Counted from the first letter of the stretch, positions 7,748-17,119 are shown. The stretch: DNA of 64,000 bases from Luteococcus sp052116585 (GCF_052116585.1 NZ_JBQKKT010000017.1:6142-70141), one strand, 5' to 3'. The notes: a model not told the origin generated them from the letters alone. A program made the numbers and translations.

Positions 7748-8871
7748 CGTACCCCGTCGACGAGCCGATGGGCCAGCCCACCACCTCCGGTGCGGCTGGC
7801 CCCGCTGCGTCCCGGCTGCCCATGCCGTCGGTCCCCATGCCGCGCGTGGCGCTGCCCGTCCAGGAGAGGGAGTACCACCACTTCTGGCGCACGCCGCTGC
7901 TGCGCTGGTGGCGCCCGGTGCTGGCCGTCGTGCTGGGAGTGTTCATCTTCCTGGTACTGACCGTCCTGGCGAGCATGGTCGCCGTGGGGCTGGACATGGC
8001 CACGGGGCGCACGGACGTCTCGGACCTGCAGACCTCGTCGGACAGCATCACGGTCACCCCGGCGCTCTTCCTGGCCAACAACATCTCCTTGGCCCTGCTG
8101 ATCCCGCTGTCGATGCTGCTGTCCGCCTGGCTGTTCAAGCAGCGCCGTGGCTGGCTGGCGAGCGTCACCGGCCGGATGCGCTGGGGCTGGATGGGGCGCT
8201 GCTTCCTGGCGCTGACGCCATTGTGGGTGCTCTATCTGGGCTTCGACCTGTGGATGACGGTGCGCTCCGGTCAAGATCTGGGTCTGCACGTGAACAAGGA
8301 CACCTGGCTGCTGTTGGTGGGGATCCTGCTCACCACGCCCTTCCAGGCCGCCGGGGAGGAGTACGCCTTTCGCGGCCTGCTCAACCGCAGCGCCGCCAGC
8401 CTGGTGCCGCACCGCACCGTGGCCCTGGTGGTGGGCGCCGTCTTCAGCTCGGGGCTGTTCATGCTTGCCCATGGCGCCGGCGACGTGTGGCTCAACATCT
8501 TCTACTTCTGCTTCGGCATGATCGCCTGCGGCATGACCTGGCGCACCGGCGGCATCGAGGCTGCCATCGCCATGCACGTGATCAACAATGTGCTCAGCGA
8601 ACTCGTCATGCCATTCAGTGACATCTCGGGCATCTTCGACCGTCAGGCGGGAACTGCCGACGCCACCGTCCTGGTGGGAGTCATCGTGCCGCTCATCGGC
8701 TGGTTCCTGGTGGAGCGGATGGCTCGGCGCCAGCAGGTGCAGGTCAGTGCCGCTCCGGGGCGCGACCACCAGCAGCAACTGGACCAGCAGTTGGCCACCT
8801 GGCAACAGCAGGTGATGGCCTGGGAGCAGCAGCAGGCGCAGCGGCATGCACCCGGGCCCGGGACGGTGTGA
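7744..8871 (+). CDS. CPBP family intramembrane metalloprotease
   Basis: The 375-residue polytopic protein carries the CPBP (Abi/CAAX-protease-like) motifs. EEYAFRG has the paired glutamates at 205-206 and Arg210; a FMLAHG histidine follows, then AMHVINN with the HxxxN pattern. The family cleaves within membranes; substrates in actinobacteria are mostly unknown. The N-terminal 50 residues are Pro/Gly-rich and the last 40 are Gln-rich, probably flexible cytoplasmic tails. The GTG start overlaps the ndk stop. Confidence 0.88.
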   Translation: MTYPVDEPMGQPTTSGAAGPAASRLPMPSVPMPRVALPVQEREYHHFWRTPLLRWWRPVLAVVLGVFIFLVLTVLASMVAVGLDMATGRTDVSDLQTSSDSITVTPALFLANNISLALLIPLSMLLSAWLFKQRRGWLASVTGRMRWGWMGRCFLALTPLWVLYLGFDLWMTVRSGQDLGLHVNKDTWLLLVGILLTTPFQAAGEEYAFRGLLNRSAASLVPHRTVALVVGAVFSSGLFMLAHGAGDVWLNIFYFCFGMIACGMTWRTGGIEAAIAMHVINNVLSELVMPFSDISGIFDRQAGTADATVLVGVIVPLIGWFLVERMARRQQVQVSAAPGRDHQQQLDQQLATWQQQVMAWEQQQAQRHAPGPGTV

Positions 8872-8939
8872 GCAGCGCCATCTGAGGCGGGGCGGGCGAG
8901 CGGTGCGGTCTGAATTCTTCCTGCGGTGTACAGCTCAAC

Positions 8940-8945
8940 TACGCT
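8940..8945 (+). promoter_or_regulatory. Candidate -10 (TACGCT) of the radical SAM gene
   Basis: TACGCT ends 9 bases before the ATG, with no Shine-Dalgarno. Confidence 0.5.
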
Positions 8946-8954
8946 TGTTGCACC

Positions 8955-10907
8955 ATGACGAATGACCTCAGCAGCAGCGAGCCCGGAGCACCCGAGAGCC
9001 TCTTCAACCTCCTCGAGCCACTCCTGGCCCAGGTGAACAAGCCCATCCAGTACGTCGGCGGCGAGCACAACAGCGTCGTCAAGGACTGGGACGCCGCGGC
9101 CGTGCGCTGGTGCCTGATGTACCCCGACGCCTACGAGGTGGGCCAGCCGAACCAGGGCGTCGCCATCTTGTACGAGATCCTCAACGAGCGCGACTGGATC
9201 CTGGCCGAGCGCAGCTACGCCATCTGGCCGGACCTGGAGAAGCTGATGCGTGAGCGGGAAATTCCGCAGTTCACGCTCGACGCGCACCGCCCGGTCGGCT
9301 CCTTCGATGTCCTGGGCCTGAGCTTCTCCACCGAGCTCACCTACACCAACATGCTCAACTCGCTGGATCTGGCCGGGATTCCCGTGCACAACACCGAGCG
9401 GCGCGAGCATGACCCGATCGTCCTGGCGGGTGGGCATGCGGCCTTCAACCCGGAACCGATCGCGGACTTCATCGACGCGGCCATCCTGGGCGACGGTGAG
9501 GAGGCCTCGCTGCTGGTCAGTGACATCATCCGCGAGTGGAAGCAGGAGGGTCGCCCCGACGGTCGCGACGGGCTGCTGATGCGGCTGGCCTCCACCGGGG
9601 CCGTCTACGTCCCCAAGTTCTATGACGTGACCTACCTGCCCGACGGGCGGATCCAGCGCGTCGCTCCCAACCGCCCAGGCGTGCCCTTCCAGGTGCGCAA
9701 GCACACGTTGATGGACCTGGACCAGTGGCCCTACCCGAAGAAGCCTCTGGTGCCGCTCGCCGAGACGGTGCACGAGCGCTACTCGGTGGAGATCTTCCGC
9801 GGCTGCACGCGTGGCTGCCGCTTCTGCCAGGCTGGCATGATCACCCGCCCGGTGCGTGAGCGCAATATCGAGACCATCGGGGAGATGGTGGCCGGTGGTC
9901 TGGAGGCGACGGGTCTGGAGGAGGTCGGACTGCTGAGCCTCAGCTCGGCTGACCACTCCGAGATCGCGGAGGTCACCAAGCAGCTGGCCGACCGCTATGA
10001 GGGCAGCAATGTCTCGCTCTCACTTCCGAGCACGCGCGTCGACGCCTTCAACATCGACCTGGCCAATGAGCTGTCCCGCAATGGGCGGCGCTCGGGCCTG
10101 ACCTTCGCCCCCGAGGGCGGCAGCGAGCGGATGCGTCAGGTCATCAACAAGCAGGTCAGCGAGGACGACCTGATCAACACCGTGGCCACGGCCTTCGGCA
10201 ATGGCTGGCGCCAGGTGAAGCTGTACTTCATGTGCGGTCTTCCCACCGAGACCGACGAGGACGTGCTGGCGATCGCGGGCATGGCCCGTCGGGTGATCGA
10301 GACCGGCCGCAAGGTGGCCGGTACCCGGGACATCCGCTGCACGATCTCGATCGGTGGCTTCGTCCCCAAGAGCCACACTCCCTTCCAGTGGGCCGGCCAG
10401 GCCTCCCCGGAGACCATCGACCACCGCCTGCAGCTGCTGCGCGAGGCGGTGCGGGCCGACAAGCAGTTCGGCAAGGCGATCGGCATGCGCTACCACGACG
10501 GAAAGCCGGGCCAGATCGAGGGTCTGCTGAGCCGCGGCGATCGTCGCGTCGGCAAGATCATCGAGGCCGTCTGGCGTGACGGTGGCCACTTCGACGGGTG
10601 GAGCGAGCACTTCAGCTACGACCGCTGGGTTGCGTGCGCCGAGAGCGCCCTGGCCGACGATCCCGTCGATCTGGCCTGGTACACCACCCGCGAGCGCGAC
10701 TACGACGAGGTGCTGCCCTGGGACCACCTGGATTCCGGCCTGGACCGCGACTGGCTCTGGGAGGACTGGCAGGATGCCCTGGACGGCGGAGACGTCGAGG
10801 ACTGCCGCTGGACTCCCTGCTATGACTGCGGCGTCTGCCCCCAGATGGACACCGAGATCCAGATCGGCCCCACCGGGCGCAATCTGATCCCGCTCAGCGT
10901 CGTCTGA
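8955..10907 (+). CDS. TIGR03960-type B12-binding radical SAM protein
   Basis: The 650-residue protein has an N-terminal cobalamin-binding-like region and a radical SAM core with the [4Fe-4S] motif CTRGCRFC near residue 285. The segment LSLPSTRVDAF and the C-terminal Cys pair CYDCGVC match the TIGR03960 family. In actinobacteria this gene normally sits next to a DUF2344 partner and upstream of rne, as here, but the chemistry is not established. A strong terminator follows, and the DUF2344 gene lies 1.4 kb further on behind an opposite-strand gene. Confidence 0.92.
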   Translation: MTNDLSSSEPGAPESLFNLLEPLLAQVNKPIQYVGGEHNSVVKDWDAAAVRWCLMYPDAYEVGQPNQGVAILYEILNERDWILAERSYAIWPDLEKLMREREIPQFTLDAHRPVGSFDVLGLSFSTELTYTNMLNSLDLAGIPVHNTERREHDPIVLAGGHAAFNPEPIADFIDAAILGDGEEASLLVSDIIREWKQEGRPDGRDGLLMRLASTGAVYVPKFYDVTYLPDGRIQRVAPNRPGVPFQVRKHTLMDLDQWPYPKKPLVPLAETVHERYSVEIFRGCTRGCRFCQAGMITRPVRERNIETIGEMVAGGLEATGLEEVGLLSLSSADHSEIAEVTKQLADRYEGSNVSLSLPSTRVDAFNIDLANELSRNGRRSGLTFAPEGGSERMRQVINKQVSEDDLINTVATAFGNGWRQVKLYFMCGLPTETDEDVLAIAGMARRVIETGRKVAGTRDIRCTISIGGFVPKSHTPFQWAGQASPETIDHRLQLLREAVRADKQFGKAIGMRYHDGKPGQIEGLLSRGDRRVGKIIEAVWRDGGHFDGWSEHFSYDRWVACAESALADDPVDLAWYTTRERDYDEVLPWDHLDSGLDRDWLWEDWQDALDGGDVEDCRWTPCYDCGVCPQMDTEIQIGPTGRNLIPLSVV

Positions 10908-10922
10908 CGAATCCGACACGAG

Positions 10923-10956
10923 AACGGTCGGGCCCCGTGACTGGGGCCCGACCGTT
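10923..10956 (+). terminator. Strong intrinsic terminator after the radical SAM gene
   Basis: A perfect 14-bp stem (AACGGTCGGGCCCC and its complement) with a 6-base loop, followed by TTTCGTT. It can serve both the radical SAM gene and the convergent secreted-protein gene. Confidence 0.9.
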
Positions 10957-11004
10957 TCGTTGGTGGTTCGGCAGAGTTGGTCGCTCAGCTCTGAGGAGTT
11001 GGGG

Positions 11005-12141
11005 TCAGCGCATGCGATCCAGGGCGACGGCCGAGCGCACCTGCTGGCCGCGGTTGACGGTGCCACCCGCCAGTACCGTGGACCTGCCCGTCGCCAGGTC
11101 ATGGCTGCGCAGGTCTCGCATGCCGCCCTCACACCCGTCACCGGTCCAGTAGGGAATCCGGGTGCCGGTGACTGCCAGGGCTCCCGATCCCTGACCCCCA
11201 ACCGGGAGGCTGCTGAGCCGGGTGCCGTTGACCCTGGCCAGCGCGGGGGTGCCGCAGCCGCTCACCCTGGCCACCACCTGTCCCTTCGGAGTGCCCCAGA
11301 GATCTTGGTAGCCGAGCTCGTGGGCCACACCCTTGATGGGCAGCTTACCGGTCAGCAAGACTGGCTTGCCGCCGCGCAGGTCATAGCGGAAGACCTGGGC
11401 CGAATAGGGGGCACGACTGGACATGCACACGGCGGTGAACTGCCGGGTGCTGGTCCAGTGCTGGGCCGAGCACATCCGGTAGCCCGCGGGATTCGCGAGC
11501 GTTCGGACGAAGGCACCGCCATTGCCGTTGACCTGCAGTTGTGCCCGGGAGTTCTGGGAGACAAGGAAGAGCCCGTCGGGCGAGGGGGACATGTAGTTGG
11601 CATTCGCGGTGCGGGCATAGGTGGCCTTGACCGTACCGGTGAGAGTGGTTCGCTTGATCCAACCAGTGTTGGGCACGCCCTGGTCCATGGTGCGCACCAG
11701 CAGTGCGGTGCCACTGGGCTGGGTGAAACGCACATGGGCCGCGTCGCTGGCCGGACCGCCCACGACGCTCGCTCGACGGGTGCGCAGGTCGAAGACGCGG
11801 TAGACCGTCTTCTGGTTCACCACGTCGACGTAGAGCACACGGCGCCCGTCATTGCTGACGTCCACAACAGCAGCCCGGGAGCTGACGCGAGCGACGACCT
11901 GCTGCTTGCCGGTGGGGGAGACCAGAACCATCTGCTGGGCCGCCGCGGGCTTGGCGGTGGGGCCCATGGTGATGACGGTCCATCCGGGGCCGGGGGTCGC
12001 AGTGGTGACGGCAGGCTGCCGTGCGACGTTGGCGCCGGAGATGGGCGATGCGAGCGCGGGTCCGCTGGTGCCCAGGGCCGGGCAAGAGGCGGCGATGGCC
12101 AGGGTGGACAGGGTGGCGGCGAGTCGACGAGTGGTGTTCAT
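11005..12141 (-). CDS. Secreted protein, probable beta-propeller-like
   Basis: The 378-residue product starts with a Sec signal peptide (MNTTRRLAATLSTLAIAAS, with ALAS near residue 32). The mature part is rich in short beta-strand patterns such as VVDVSNDGRRVLYVD and YMSPSPDGLFLVSQN, resembling WD40-like/TolB-type propeller blades. No catalytic motif is visible and I do not recognise a named family. A good Shine-Dalgarno (GGAGG, 6 bases before ATG) marks the start. It sits on the opposite strand between two genes that are normally adjacent, which suggests insertion. Confidence 0.75.
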   Translation of the reverse strand: MNTTRRLAATLSTLAIAASCPALGTSGPALASPISGANVARQPAVTTATPGPGWTVITMGPTAKPAAAQQMVLVSPTGKQQVVARVSSRAAVVDVSNDGRRVLYVDVVNQKTVYRVFDLRTRRASVVGGPASDAAHVRFTQPSGTALLVRTMDQGVPNTGWIKRTTLTGTVKATYARTANANYMSPSPDGLFLVSQNSRAQLQVNGNGGAFVRTLANPAGYRMCSAQHWTSTRQFTAVCMSSRAPYSAQVFRYDLRGGKPVLLTGKLPIKGVAHELGYQDLWGTPKGQVVARVSGCGTPALARVNGTRLSSLPVGGQGSGALAVTGTRIPYWTGDGCEGGMRDLRSHDLATGRSTVLAGGTVNRGQQVRSAVALDRMR

Positions 12142-12310
12142 GATGACCTCCGGGTGAGTGGGTCAACGGCGCTGTCTGCGTCGTGTCACTCGGTCTACGC
12201 TGGGGGAGGCCGGCAGGGTTGCCCCCTTCCACTGAGACTTCCCGCTGTTTTCGCCAAGGGATTCTTGGCATGCCAGAAGGTGGGTTTTCCGCTGGAGGAG
12301 TGGCACCGGG

Positions 12311-12316
12311 TATCGT
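12311..12316 (+). promoter_or_regulatory. Leaderless -10 (TATCGT) of the DUF2344 gene
   Basis: TATCGT ends 6 bases before the GTG start. A second hexamer, TACGCT near 12194, lies further upstream and could serve a longer transcript. Confidence 0.5.
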
Positions 12317-12322
12317 CGTGGG

Positions 12323-13048
12323 GTGGCACGACAGCAACCCGAACAGCAGGCTCCGCCGGCCCTGTGGCTCCGAGTCCAGTACTCGAAGAGTGGACCGGCC
12401 CGCTTCACGAGCACCCGTGACTTCGGTCGCGCGTTCGAGCGCGCCCTGAGGCGCGCGCACGTGCCGATGGCCTACTCGTCCGGTTTCAACCCACATCCAC
12501 GCATCTCCTATGCGAATGCCTCGCCGACGGGCGCCGCCACCCATGGTGAGTACCTGGAGATCGGTCTGAACCAGGTGGTGGAAGCCGCGGAGATTCGTGA
12601 CCGTCTCCGCGCTGCGATGCCTCCGGGGCTGGAGATCGTCGAGGTGGTGAAGTCTGACCGGAGCTCCCTGACGGAGGTGCTGACCGCATCACGGTGGCGG
12701 GTTGAGCTGGACCCCGTCGGCGAGGGTGACATCGACCAGGCGAGCCTGGAACGGGCCGTGGAGGCACTGATGACATCGCCCTCGCACGAGGTGAGTCGGA
12801 TGACGAAGACGGGCCTTCGAACCTTCGACGTGCGAGAAGCCATCGTGGAGATGTCGGTCACCGGACCGGCGACGCTGGAAATCCTGAGCAGACACACGAC
12901 GCCACTGGTGCGTCCGGATGACGTCGTGCGGGCCCTACGCCAGCTGGAGCCTGGACTGGACAGTGCCCGGCCGCCCATGCTGACGCGTTTGGAGCAGGGC
13001 ACCCTGGACGGCTCCGAGCTGCGCAGTGTCATGGGCGTCGACGCCTGA
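12323..13048 (+). CDS. TIGR03936/DUF2344 radical SAM-associated protein
   Basis: The 241-residue protein begins LRVQYSKSGPARFTSTRDF and has MAYSSGFNPHPRISYA, both hallmarks of DUF2344. In many bacteria this domain is fused to or encoded next to the TIGR03960 radical SAM protein. A role linked to RNA or ribosome biology is suggested only by its neighbours (rne, rplU, rpmA). The GTG start is set by TATCGT 6 bases upstream. Confidence 0.9.
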   Translation: MARQQPEQQAPPALWLRVQYSKSGPARFTSTRDFGRAFERALRRAHVPMAYSSGFNPHPRISYANASPTGAATHGEYLEIGLNQVVEAAEIRDRLRAAMPPGLEIVEVVKSDRSSLTEVLTASRWRVELDPVGEGDIDQASLERAVEALMTSPSHEVSRMTKTGLRTFDVREAIVEMSVTGPATLEILSRHTTPLVRPDDVVRALRQLEPGLDSARPPMLTRLEQGTLDGSELRSVMGVDA

Positions 13049-13095
13049 CCTGTGTGTTCCCGGTGTGGAATGGGGTGGGCGACGCGCGTGTGTGT

Positions 13096-13281
13096 CATAC
13101 TGACGGGCAGGTAAGCAGTCAGTCCCCTGGCTGCTCACTCGGATCTACGGGCACTGCCAACCGCGACGACGTACTCGACCGCGGGGTGGTGTCGGCTGGT
13201 CCGACATCCGCCAGCTTTTCGGCCGAGACCGTGTCAGGTCTCGGCTGACGTACTGCACCCACGTGGTGCTGAGGAGCACAC
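13096..13281 (+). promoter_or_regulatory. Promoter and long structured leader of rne
   Basis: CATACT at 13096-13101 is a plausible -10, leaving a leader of about 170 bases. It contains a perfect 9-bp hairpin, GCCGAGACC (13222-13230) and GGTCTCGGC (13237-13245), about 36 bases before the ATG. RNase E mRNAs are known in other bacteria to be autoregulated through their leaders; here this is an inference. GAGGAGC 5-6 bases before the ATG is a normal ribosome-binding site. Confidence 0.45.
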
Positions 13282-16137
13282 ATGCTCGATGAATCAATGT
13301 CCGATGCAACCCCGTCCGAGGGAACGCAGTCCGAGGTCACGGAGACGCAGCCGGTTCGTCGCCGGCGCGCCGCTGGACGTCCGGCCGGACCGCCCAAGAC
13401 CGTCGAGGTGGCCGAGGCCGTCGTCCCGGTGACCAAGGCCGCAGGCACGGCAAGCGTCGTCGCGCAGCCCGAGGCCCCAGCCGAGGACGCTGCCGAGAAG
13501 CCCAAGCGTCGTCGGGCGACCCGCCAGGCCGCGGCCCCGGCTCCCGTCGAAGCGCCCGCCGTCACCGCGCAGACCGTCCCCGCCTTCGAGGCCGCCGCCC
13601 GTGAGGCCCAGAGCCCGGTCGACGAGCCCGACGTGACCAGCGATGCGCAGGCTCCGGTGGCCGAGGCCCCCCAGGTCAGTGAGTCTGAGAGCCCCCAGGC
13701 CGCGCCGGCCCGGTCCACCCGTGCCCGTCGCACCCGCAGTCGCAAGACCGCCGAGCCCACCACGAGCCCGGCATCCGCCGAGGAAGCCACGTCCGCCCAG
13801 GAAACCACATCCGACGAGGCACACCAGGCCGCCGCCCTCGAGCAGTCCACTGATGCTGTCCAGGGCGATGAGCCGCAGGAGGCTCCGGCGCCGGCCCGTC
13901 GTCGTCGCAGCCGCAAGCAGGCGGCGACGCAGGAGCAGCCGGCCGAGGAGTCCGGCGACGTCGATGCCCGGTTGGCGGCCGTGACCGCTGCCAGCGCCGA
14001 GCGCCCGCGTCGCACCCGCAAGGTGGCCAAGGCCGTTGCCAATCCCTTCGTGAGCCGCACCCTTCCGGTGGACGAGAACGGTGAGGTGGACGCCCAAGCT
14101 GTCCTGAACTCGCTGGCCGAGTCGATTGCCCGGATGGACGATCCGGCAGCCGAGGGCTCCGCTCCCGAGGCAGAACTGCTGGCCCAGGACCCCGAGGCCG
14201 TGGAGCAGGACGAGCAGGCAGCCGATGAGGCCGCCGAGGGTGAGGAGGCCCTGCCGACGACGGACGAGGAGACCACCGTCGAGGGTACTGACTCCGATGA
14301 CGACTCGGATCAGGACGACGAGGACGCCGCCCAGGAAGAACAAGAGGGGGGCACCCGCCGTCGTCGCCGCCGTCGTGGTGGTCGCCGTCGTCGCCGCTCC
14401 GCCGACTCGAACGGTTCCGAGGACTCCGATTCCGAGGATGACGAGGACGAAGCCGGCTCTGCAGACTCCGACTCGAAGGATGGTGCGGACGACTCCTCCG
14501 ACGAGCAGGACGACAACAACGACGAGCAGGACGATCAGGGCAGCAGCAATGGTCGCCGTCGTCGTCGCCGCCGTCGCCGCCGTGGCGAGGACACTGGTGG
14601 GGCCGAGGACGACCCCAGCGATGTCGTCGTGCGCGTCCGCGAGCCCCGCCGCATCCGTACCGCCGCCCAGGCCGCCGATGAGGTCACTGGTATCGACGGC
14701 TCCACCCGCATGGAGGCCAAGAAGCAGCGTCGTCGTGAGGGTCGCGCCGCCGGCCGCCGCCGCGCGCCGATCCTGTCCGAGGCCGAGTTCCTGGCCCGTC
14801 GGGAGTCCGTGGACCGTCGGATGGTGATCCGCCAGGGCGAGGAGTACACGCAGCTGGCCGTGCTGGAGGACAACATCCTCGTCGAGCACTATGTGGACCG
14901 CGCCTCTGCCACCAGCCTGATCGGCAACATCTACCTGGGACGGGTACAGAATGTCCTGCCCAGCATGGAGGCCGCCTTCATCGACATTGGCCGGGGCCGC
15001 AATGCCGTGCTCTACGCCGGTGAGATCGACTGGTCCCAGTACGGTGCCGCCGGTGAGCAGAAGAAGGTGGAGCAGGTCCTCAAGAGCGGGCAGACCGTTC
15101 TGGTCCAGGTCTCCAAGGATCCCGTGGGTGCCAAGGGAGCCCGGCTGACCGGGCACATCTCGCTGCCCGGCCGCTATGTGGTCTACTCGCCGGGTGGCCA
15201 CTTGTCGGGCATCAGCCGCAAGCTGGCCGATTCCGAGCGACACCGTCTCAAGGAGATCCTGGGCGACCTGATCGACGACAGCTCGTCGGTCATCGTCCGG
15301 ACCGCCGCCGAGGGTGCCAGCGAGGAGGAGCTGGTGCGCGACGTGAACCGCCTCAAGGCGCAGTGGGAGATCATCGAGAAGAAGTCCAAGCAGGGCAGCG
15401 CTCCCCAGCAGCTGTACGCCGAGCCGGACCTGACGGTGCGGATCGTGCGTGACCTGTTCACGGAGGACTTCAGTGAACTGGTCGTGGCCGGCAATGGGGG
15501 CTCCGAGGATGCCTATGAGGCGATCAACGGTTATGTCAGCCACGTGGCGCCGCATCTGGCCGACCGCTTGACCCGCTGGGACACCCAGAGCCAGGGAGAC
15601 CTGTTCACCAAGCACAAGATCGACGAGCAGATCGCCAAGGCACTGGAGCGCAAGGTCTTCCTGCCTTCCGGTGGTTCCCTGGTGATCGACCGCACCGAGG
15701 CCATGACGGTGATCGACGTCAACACCGGCAAGTTCACCGGCACCGGCGGCAACCTGGAGGCCACGGTCACCAGCAACAACCTGGAGGCGGCCGAGGAGGT
15801 CGTGCGCCAGCTGCGGCTGCGTGACATTGGCGGCATCATCGTCATCGACTTCATTGACATGGTGCTGCCCAGCAACCGTGAGCTGCTGCTGCGCCGTCTG
15901 GTGGAGTGCCTGGGGCGGGACCGCACCCGTCATCAGGTGGCCGAGGTGACCAGCCTGGGTCTGGTGCAGATGACCCGCAAGAAGATCGGCACCGGTCTGG
16001 CGGAGGCCTTCACGGAGGAATGTGACCACTGCGGTGGGCGTGGCTATGTGCGCCACGACCATCCGGTGGAGAGCCAGGCTCCGGCCGACGGCGGGGATCG
16101 TCACCACGGGGGCGGCCGCCGGGGTCGCAAGCACTGA
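13282..16137 (+). CDS. rne: Ribonuclease E/G family protein
   Basis: The 951-residue endoribonuclease handles rRNA and tRNA maturation and mRNA decay. The first ~490 residues are a disordered Ala/Pro/Glu region with blocks of Arg (RRRRRRRGGRRRRR) and Asp/Glu. This extension before the catalytic part is typical of actinobacterial RNase E. An S1 domain follows (GNIYLGRVQNVLPSMEAAFI). The DNase I-like catalytic region carries TVIDVNTGKFTG and IVIDFIDM, and the zinc-link-type CDHCGGRGY lies near the end. Downstream lies rplU-rpmA with its own strong promoter. Confidence 0.95.
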   Translation: MLDESMSDATPSEGTQSEVTETQPVRRRRAAGRPAGPPKTVEVAEAVVPVTKAAGTASVVAQPEAPAEDAAEKPKRRRATRQAAAPAPVEAPAVTAQTVPAFEAAAREAQSPVDEPDVTSDAQAPVAEAPQVSESESPQAAPARSTRARRTRSRKTAEPTTSPASAEEATSAQETTSDEAHQAAALEQSTDAVQGDEPQEAPAPARRRRSRKQAATQEQPAEESGDVDARLAAVTAASAERPRRTRKVAKAVANPFVSRTLPVDENGEVDAQAVLNSLAESIARMDDPAAEGSAPEAELLAQDPEAVEQDEQAADEAAEGEEALPTTDEETTVEGTDSDDDSDQDDEDAAQEEQEGGTRRRRRRRGGRRRRRSADSNGSEDSDSEDDEDEAGSADSDSKDGADDSSDEQDDNNDEQDDQGSSNGRRRRRRRRRRGEDTGGAEDDPSDVVVRVREPRRIRTAAQAADEVTGIDGSTRMEAKKQRRREGRAAGRRRAPILSEAEFLARRESVDRRMVIRQGEEYTQLAVLEDNILVEHYVDRASATSLIGNIYLGRVQNVLPSMEAAFIDIGRGRNAVLYAGEIDWSQYGAAGEQKKVEQVLKSGQTVLVQVSKDPVGAKGARLTGHISLPGRYVVYSPGGHLSGISRKLADSERHRLKEILGDLIDDSSSVIVRTAAEGASEEELVRDVNRLKAQWEIIEKKSKQGSAPQQLYAEPDLTVRIVRDLFTEDFSELVVAGNGGSEDAYEAINGYVSHVAPHLADRLTRWDTQSQGDLFTKHKIDEQIAKALERKVFLPSGGSLVIDRTEAMTVIDVNTGKFTGTGGNLEATVTSNNLEAAEEVVRQLRLRDIGGIIVIDFIDMVLPSNRELLLRRLVECLGRDRTRHQVAEVTSLGLVQMTRKKIGTGLAEAFTEECDHCGGRGYVRHDHPVESQAPADGGDRHHGGGRRGRKH

Positions 16138-16159
16138 TCACGACTGGCTGGCCGTCAGT

Positions 16160-16188
16160 TTGACCGTGTCCGCTCGGAACGGTAAAGT
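16160..16188 (+). promoter_or_regulatory. Sigma-70-type promoter of rplU-rpmA
   Basis: TTGACC (16160-16165), a 17-base spacer and TAAAGT (16183-16188) give a near-consensus housekeeping promoter. About 125 bases of leader precede the rplU GTG. Confidence 0.75.
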
Positions 16189-16315
16189 TGGCGGTCGGTC
16201 CGGGTTGCGGGCGTGTTGCAGTCGCTGCAGTCGCCAAGTGCCCACCGAATGACTTTCAACCGGCCTGGAGCCGGCTGGATTTTTCCTCAAGACATCGAAC
16301 GAGAGTAGGTCAGGC

Positions 16316-16624
16316 GTGTACGCGATCGTGCGCAGTGGCGGCCGCCAGCACAAGGTTGCCGTTGGCGACGTTGTCGAGATCGACAAGGTGACTGACAAGG
16401 TGGGCGACAGCGTCGAGCTGACCCCCCTGCTGTTGGTTGACGGCGAGACCGTCACCTCTGACAAGGGCGCCCTTGAGAAGGCCTCGGTTTCGGCCGAGGT
16501 GCTGGCTGAGACCAAGGGTCCCAAGATCCGCATCATGAAGTACAAGAACAAGACCGGTTACAAGAAGCGCCAGGGGCACCGTCAGAAGTACACCCAGGTG
16601 AAGATCACCGGTATCAAGGCCTGA
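16316..16624 (+). CDS. rplU: 50S ribosomal protein L21
   Basis: The 102-residue protein starts with GTG and reads MYAIVRSGGRQHKVAVGD, the diagnostic L21 N-terminus. It ends KYTQVKITGI. It binds 23S rRNA in the large subunit. It is co-transcribed with rpmA 10 bases downstream from the promoter at 16160. Confidence 0.98.
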   Translation: MYAIVRSGGRQHKVAVGDVVEIDKVTDKVGDSVELTPLLLVDGETVTSDKGALEKASVSAEVLAETKGPKIRIMKYKNKTGYKKRQGHRQKYTQVKITGIKA

Positions 16625-16634
16625 GGGAGCTGAC

Positions 16635-16901
16635 ATGGCACACAAGAAGGGCGCATCTTCGTCCAAGAACGGCCGCGACTCGAACGCGCAGCGCCTCGGC
16701 GTGAAGCGCTTCGGCGGCGAGCTGGTGAACGCTGGCGAGATCATCGTCCGCCAGCGTGGAACCCACTTCCACCCCGGTGACGGCGTCGGTCGCGGTGGCG
16801 ACGACACCCTGTTCGCCCTGGTGGAGGGCAATGTCCAGTTCGGCACCCGTCGTGGTCGCCGCGTCGTCAACATCCTGCCCGCCGAGGTTGCAGCGAGCTG
16901 A
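16635..16901 (+). CDS. rpmA: 50S ribosomal protein L27
   Basis: The 88-residue protein starts MAHKKGASSSKNGRDSNAQR, the classic L27 N-terminus, whose tail reaches the peptidyl transferase centre. No N-terminal pre-sequence needing cleavage, as in Firmicutes, is present. A terminator follows directly. Confidence 0.98.
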   Translation: MAHKKGASSSKNGRDSNAQRLGVKRFGGELVNAGEIIVRQRGTHFHPGDGVGRGGDDTLFALVEGNVQFGTRRGRRVVNILPAEVAAS

Positions 16902-16924
16902 CGAGACCAACTGGTCCCAGTACT

Positions 16925-16964
16925 GACGCGAGGGCGGTCCCCAGCTGGGGGCCGCCCTCGCGTC
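16925..16964 (+). terminator. Intrinsic terminator of rplU-rpmA
   Basis: An 18-bp stem (GACGCGAGGGCGGTCCCC with one G-U pair) around an AGCT loop, 23 bases after the rpmA stop. Confidence 0.9.
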
Positions 16965-16969
16965 ATTGT

Positions 16970-17014
16970 CTCTGGTGTCATTACCGCTCGTGTCATTCCC
17001 GCTCGTGTCAGTAC
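16970..17014 (+). repeat. Three tandem 15-bp units after the rpmA terminator
   Basis: Units are CTCTGGTGTCATTAC, CGCTCGTGTCATTCC and CGCTCGTGTCAGTAC, starting 5 bases after the terminator stem. This is one of four such arrays in the window. Confidence 0.85.
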
Positions 17015-17119
17015 CTTGACACCTTCTGAGAATGACGAGCCGTCCGGTGACCGTGCCCCGGTGGCTGACACCGCGCTGCCTACGCTGGGGGCGTCACCCA
17101 ACTACAGCAAGGAACCGCG

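Noticed and set aside
13294..16134. 946-codon open frame antisense to rne
   Set aside because: Gly/Leu/Val-rich mirror of the repetitive Arg/Glu codons in rne; not a protein.
16970..17014. CRISPR array made of the short tandem repeats
   Set aside because: Units are directly adjacent with no spacers, only three copies, and no cas genes are nearby.
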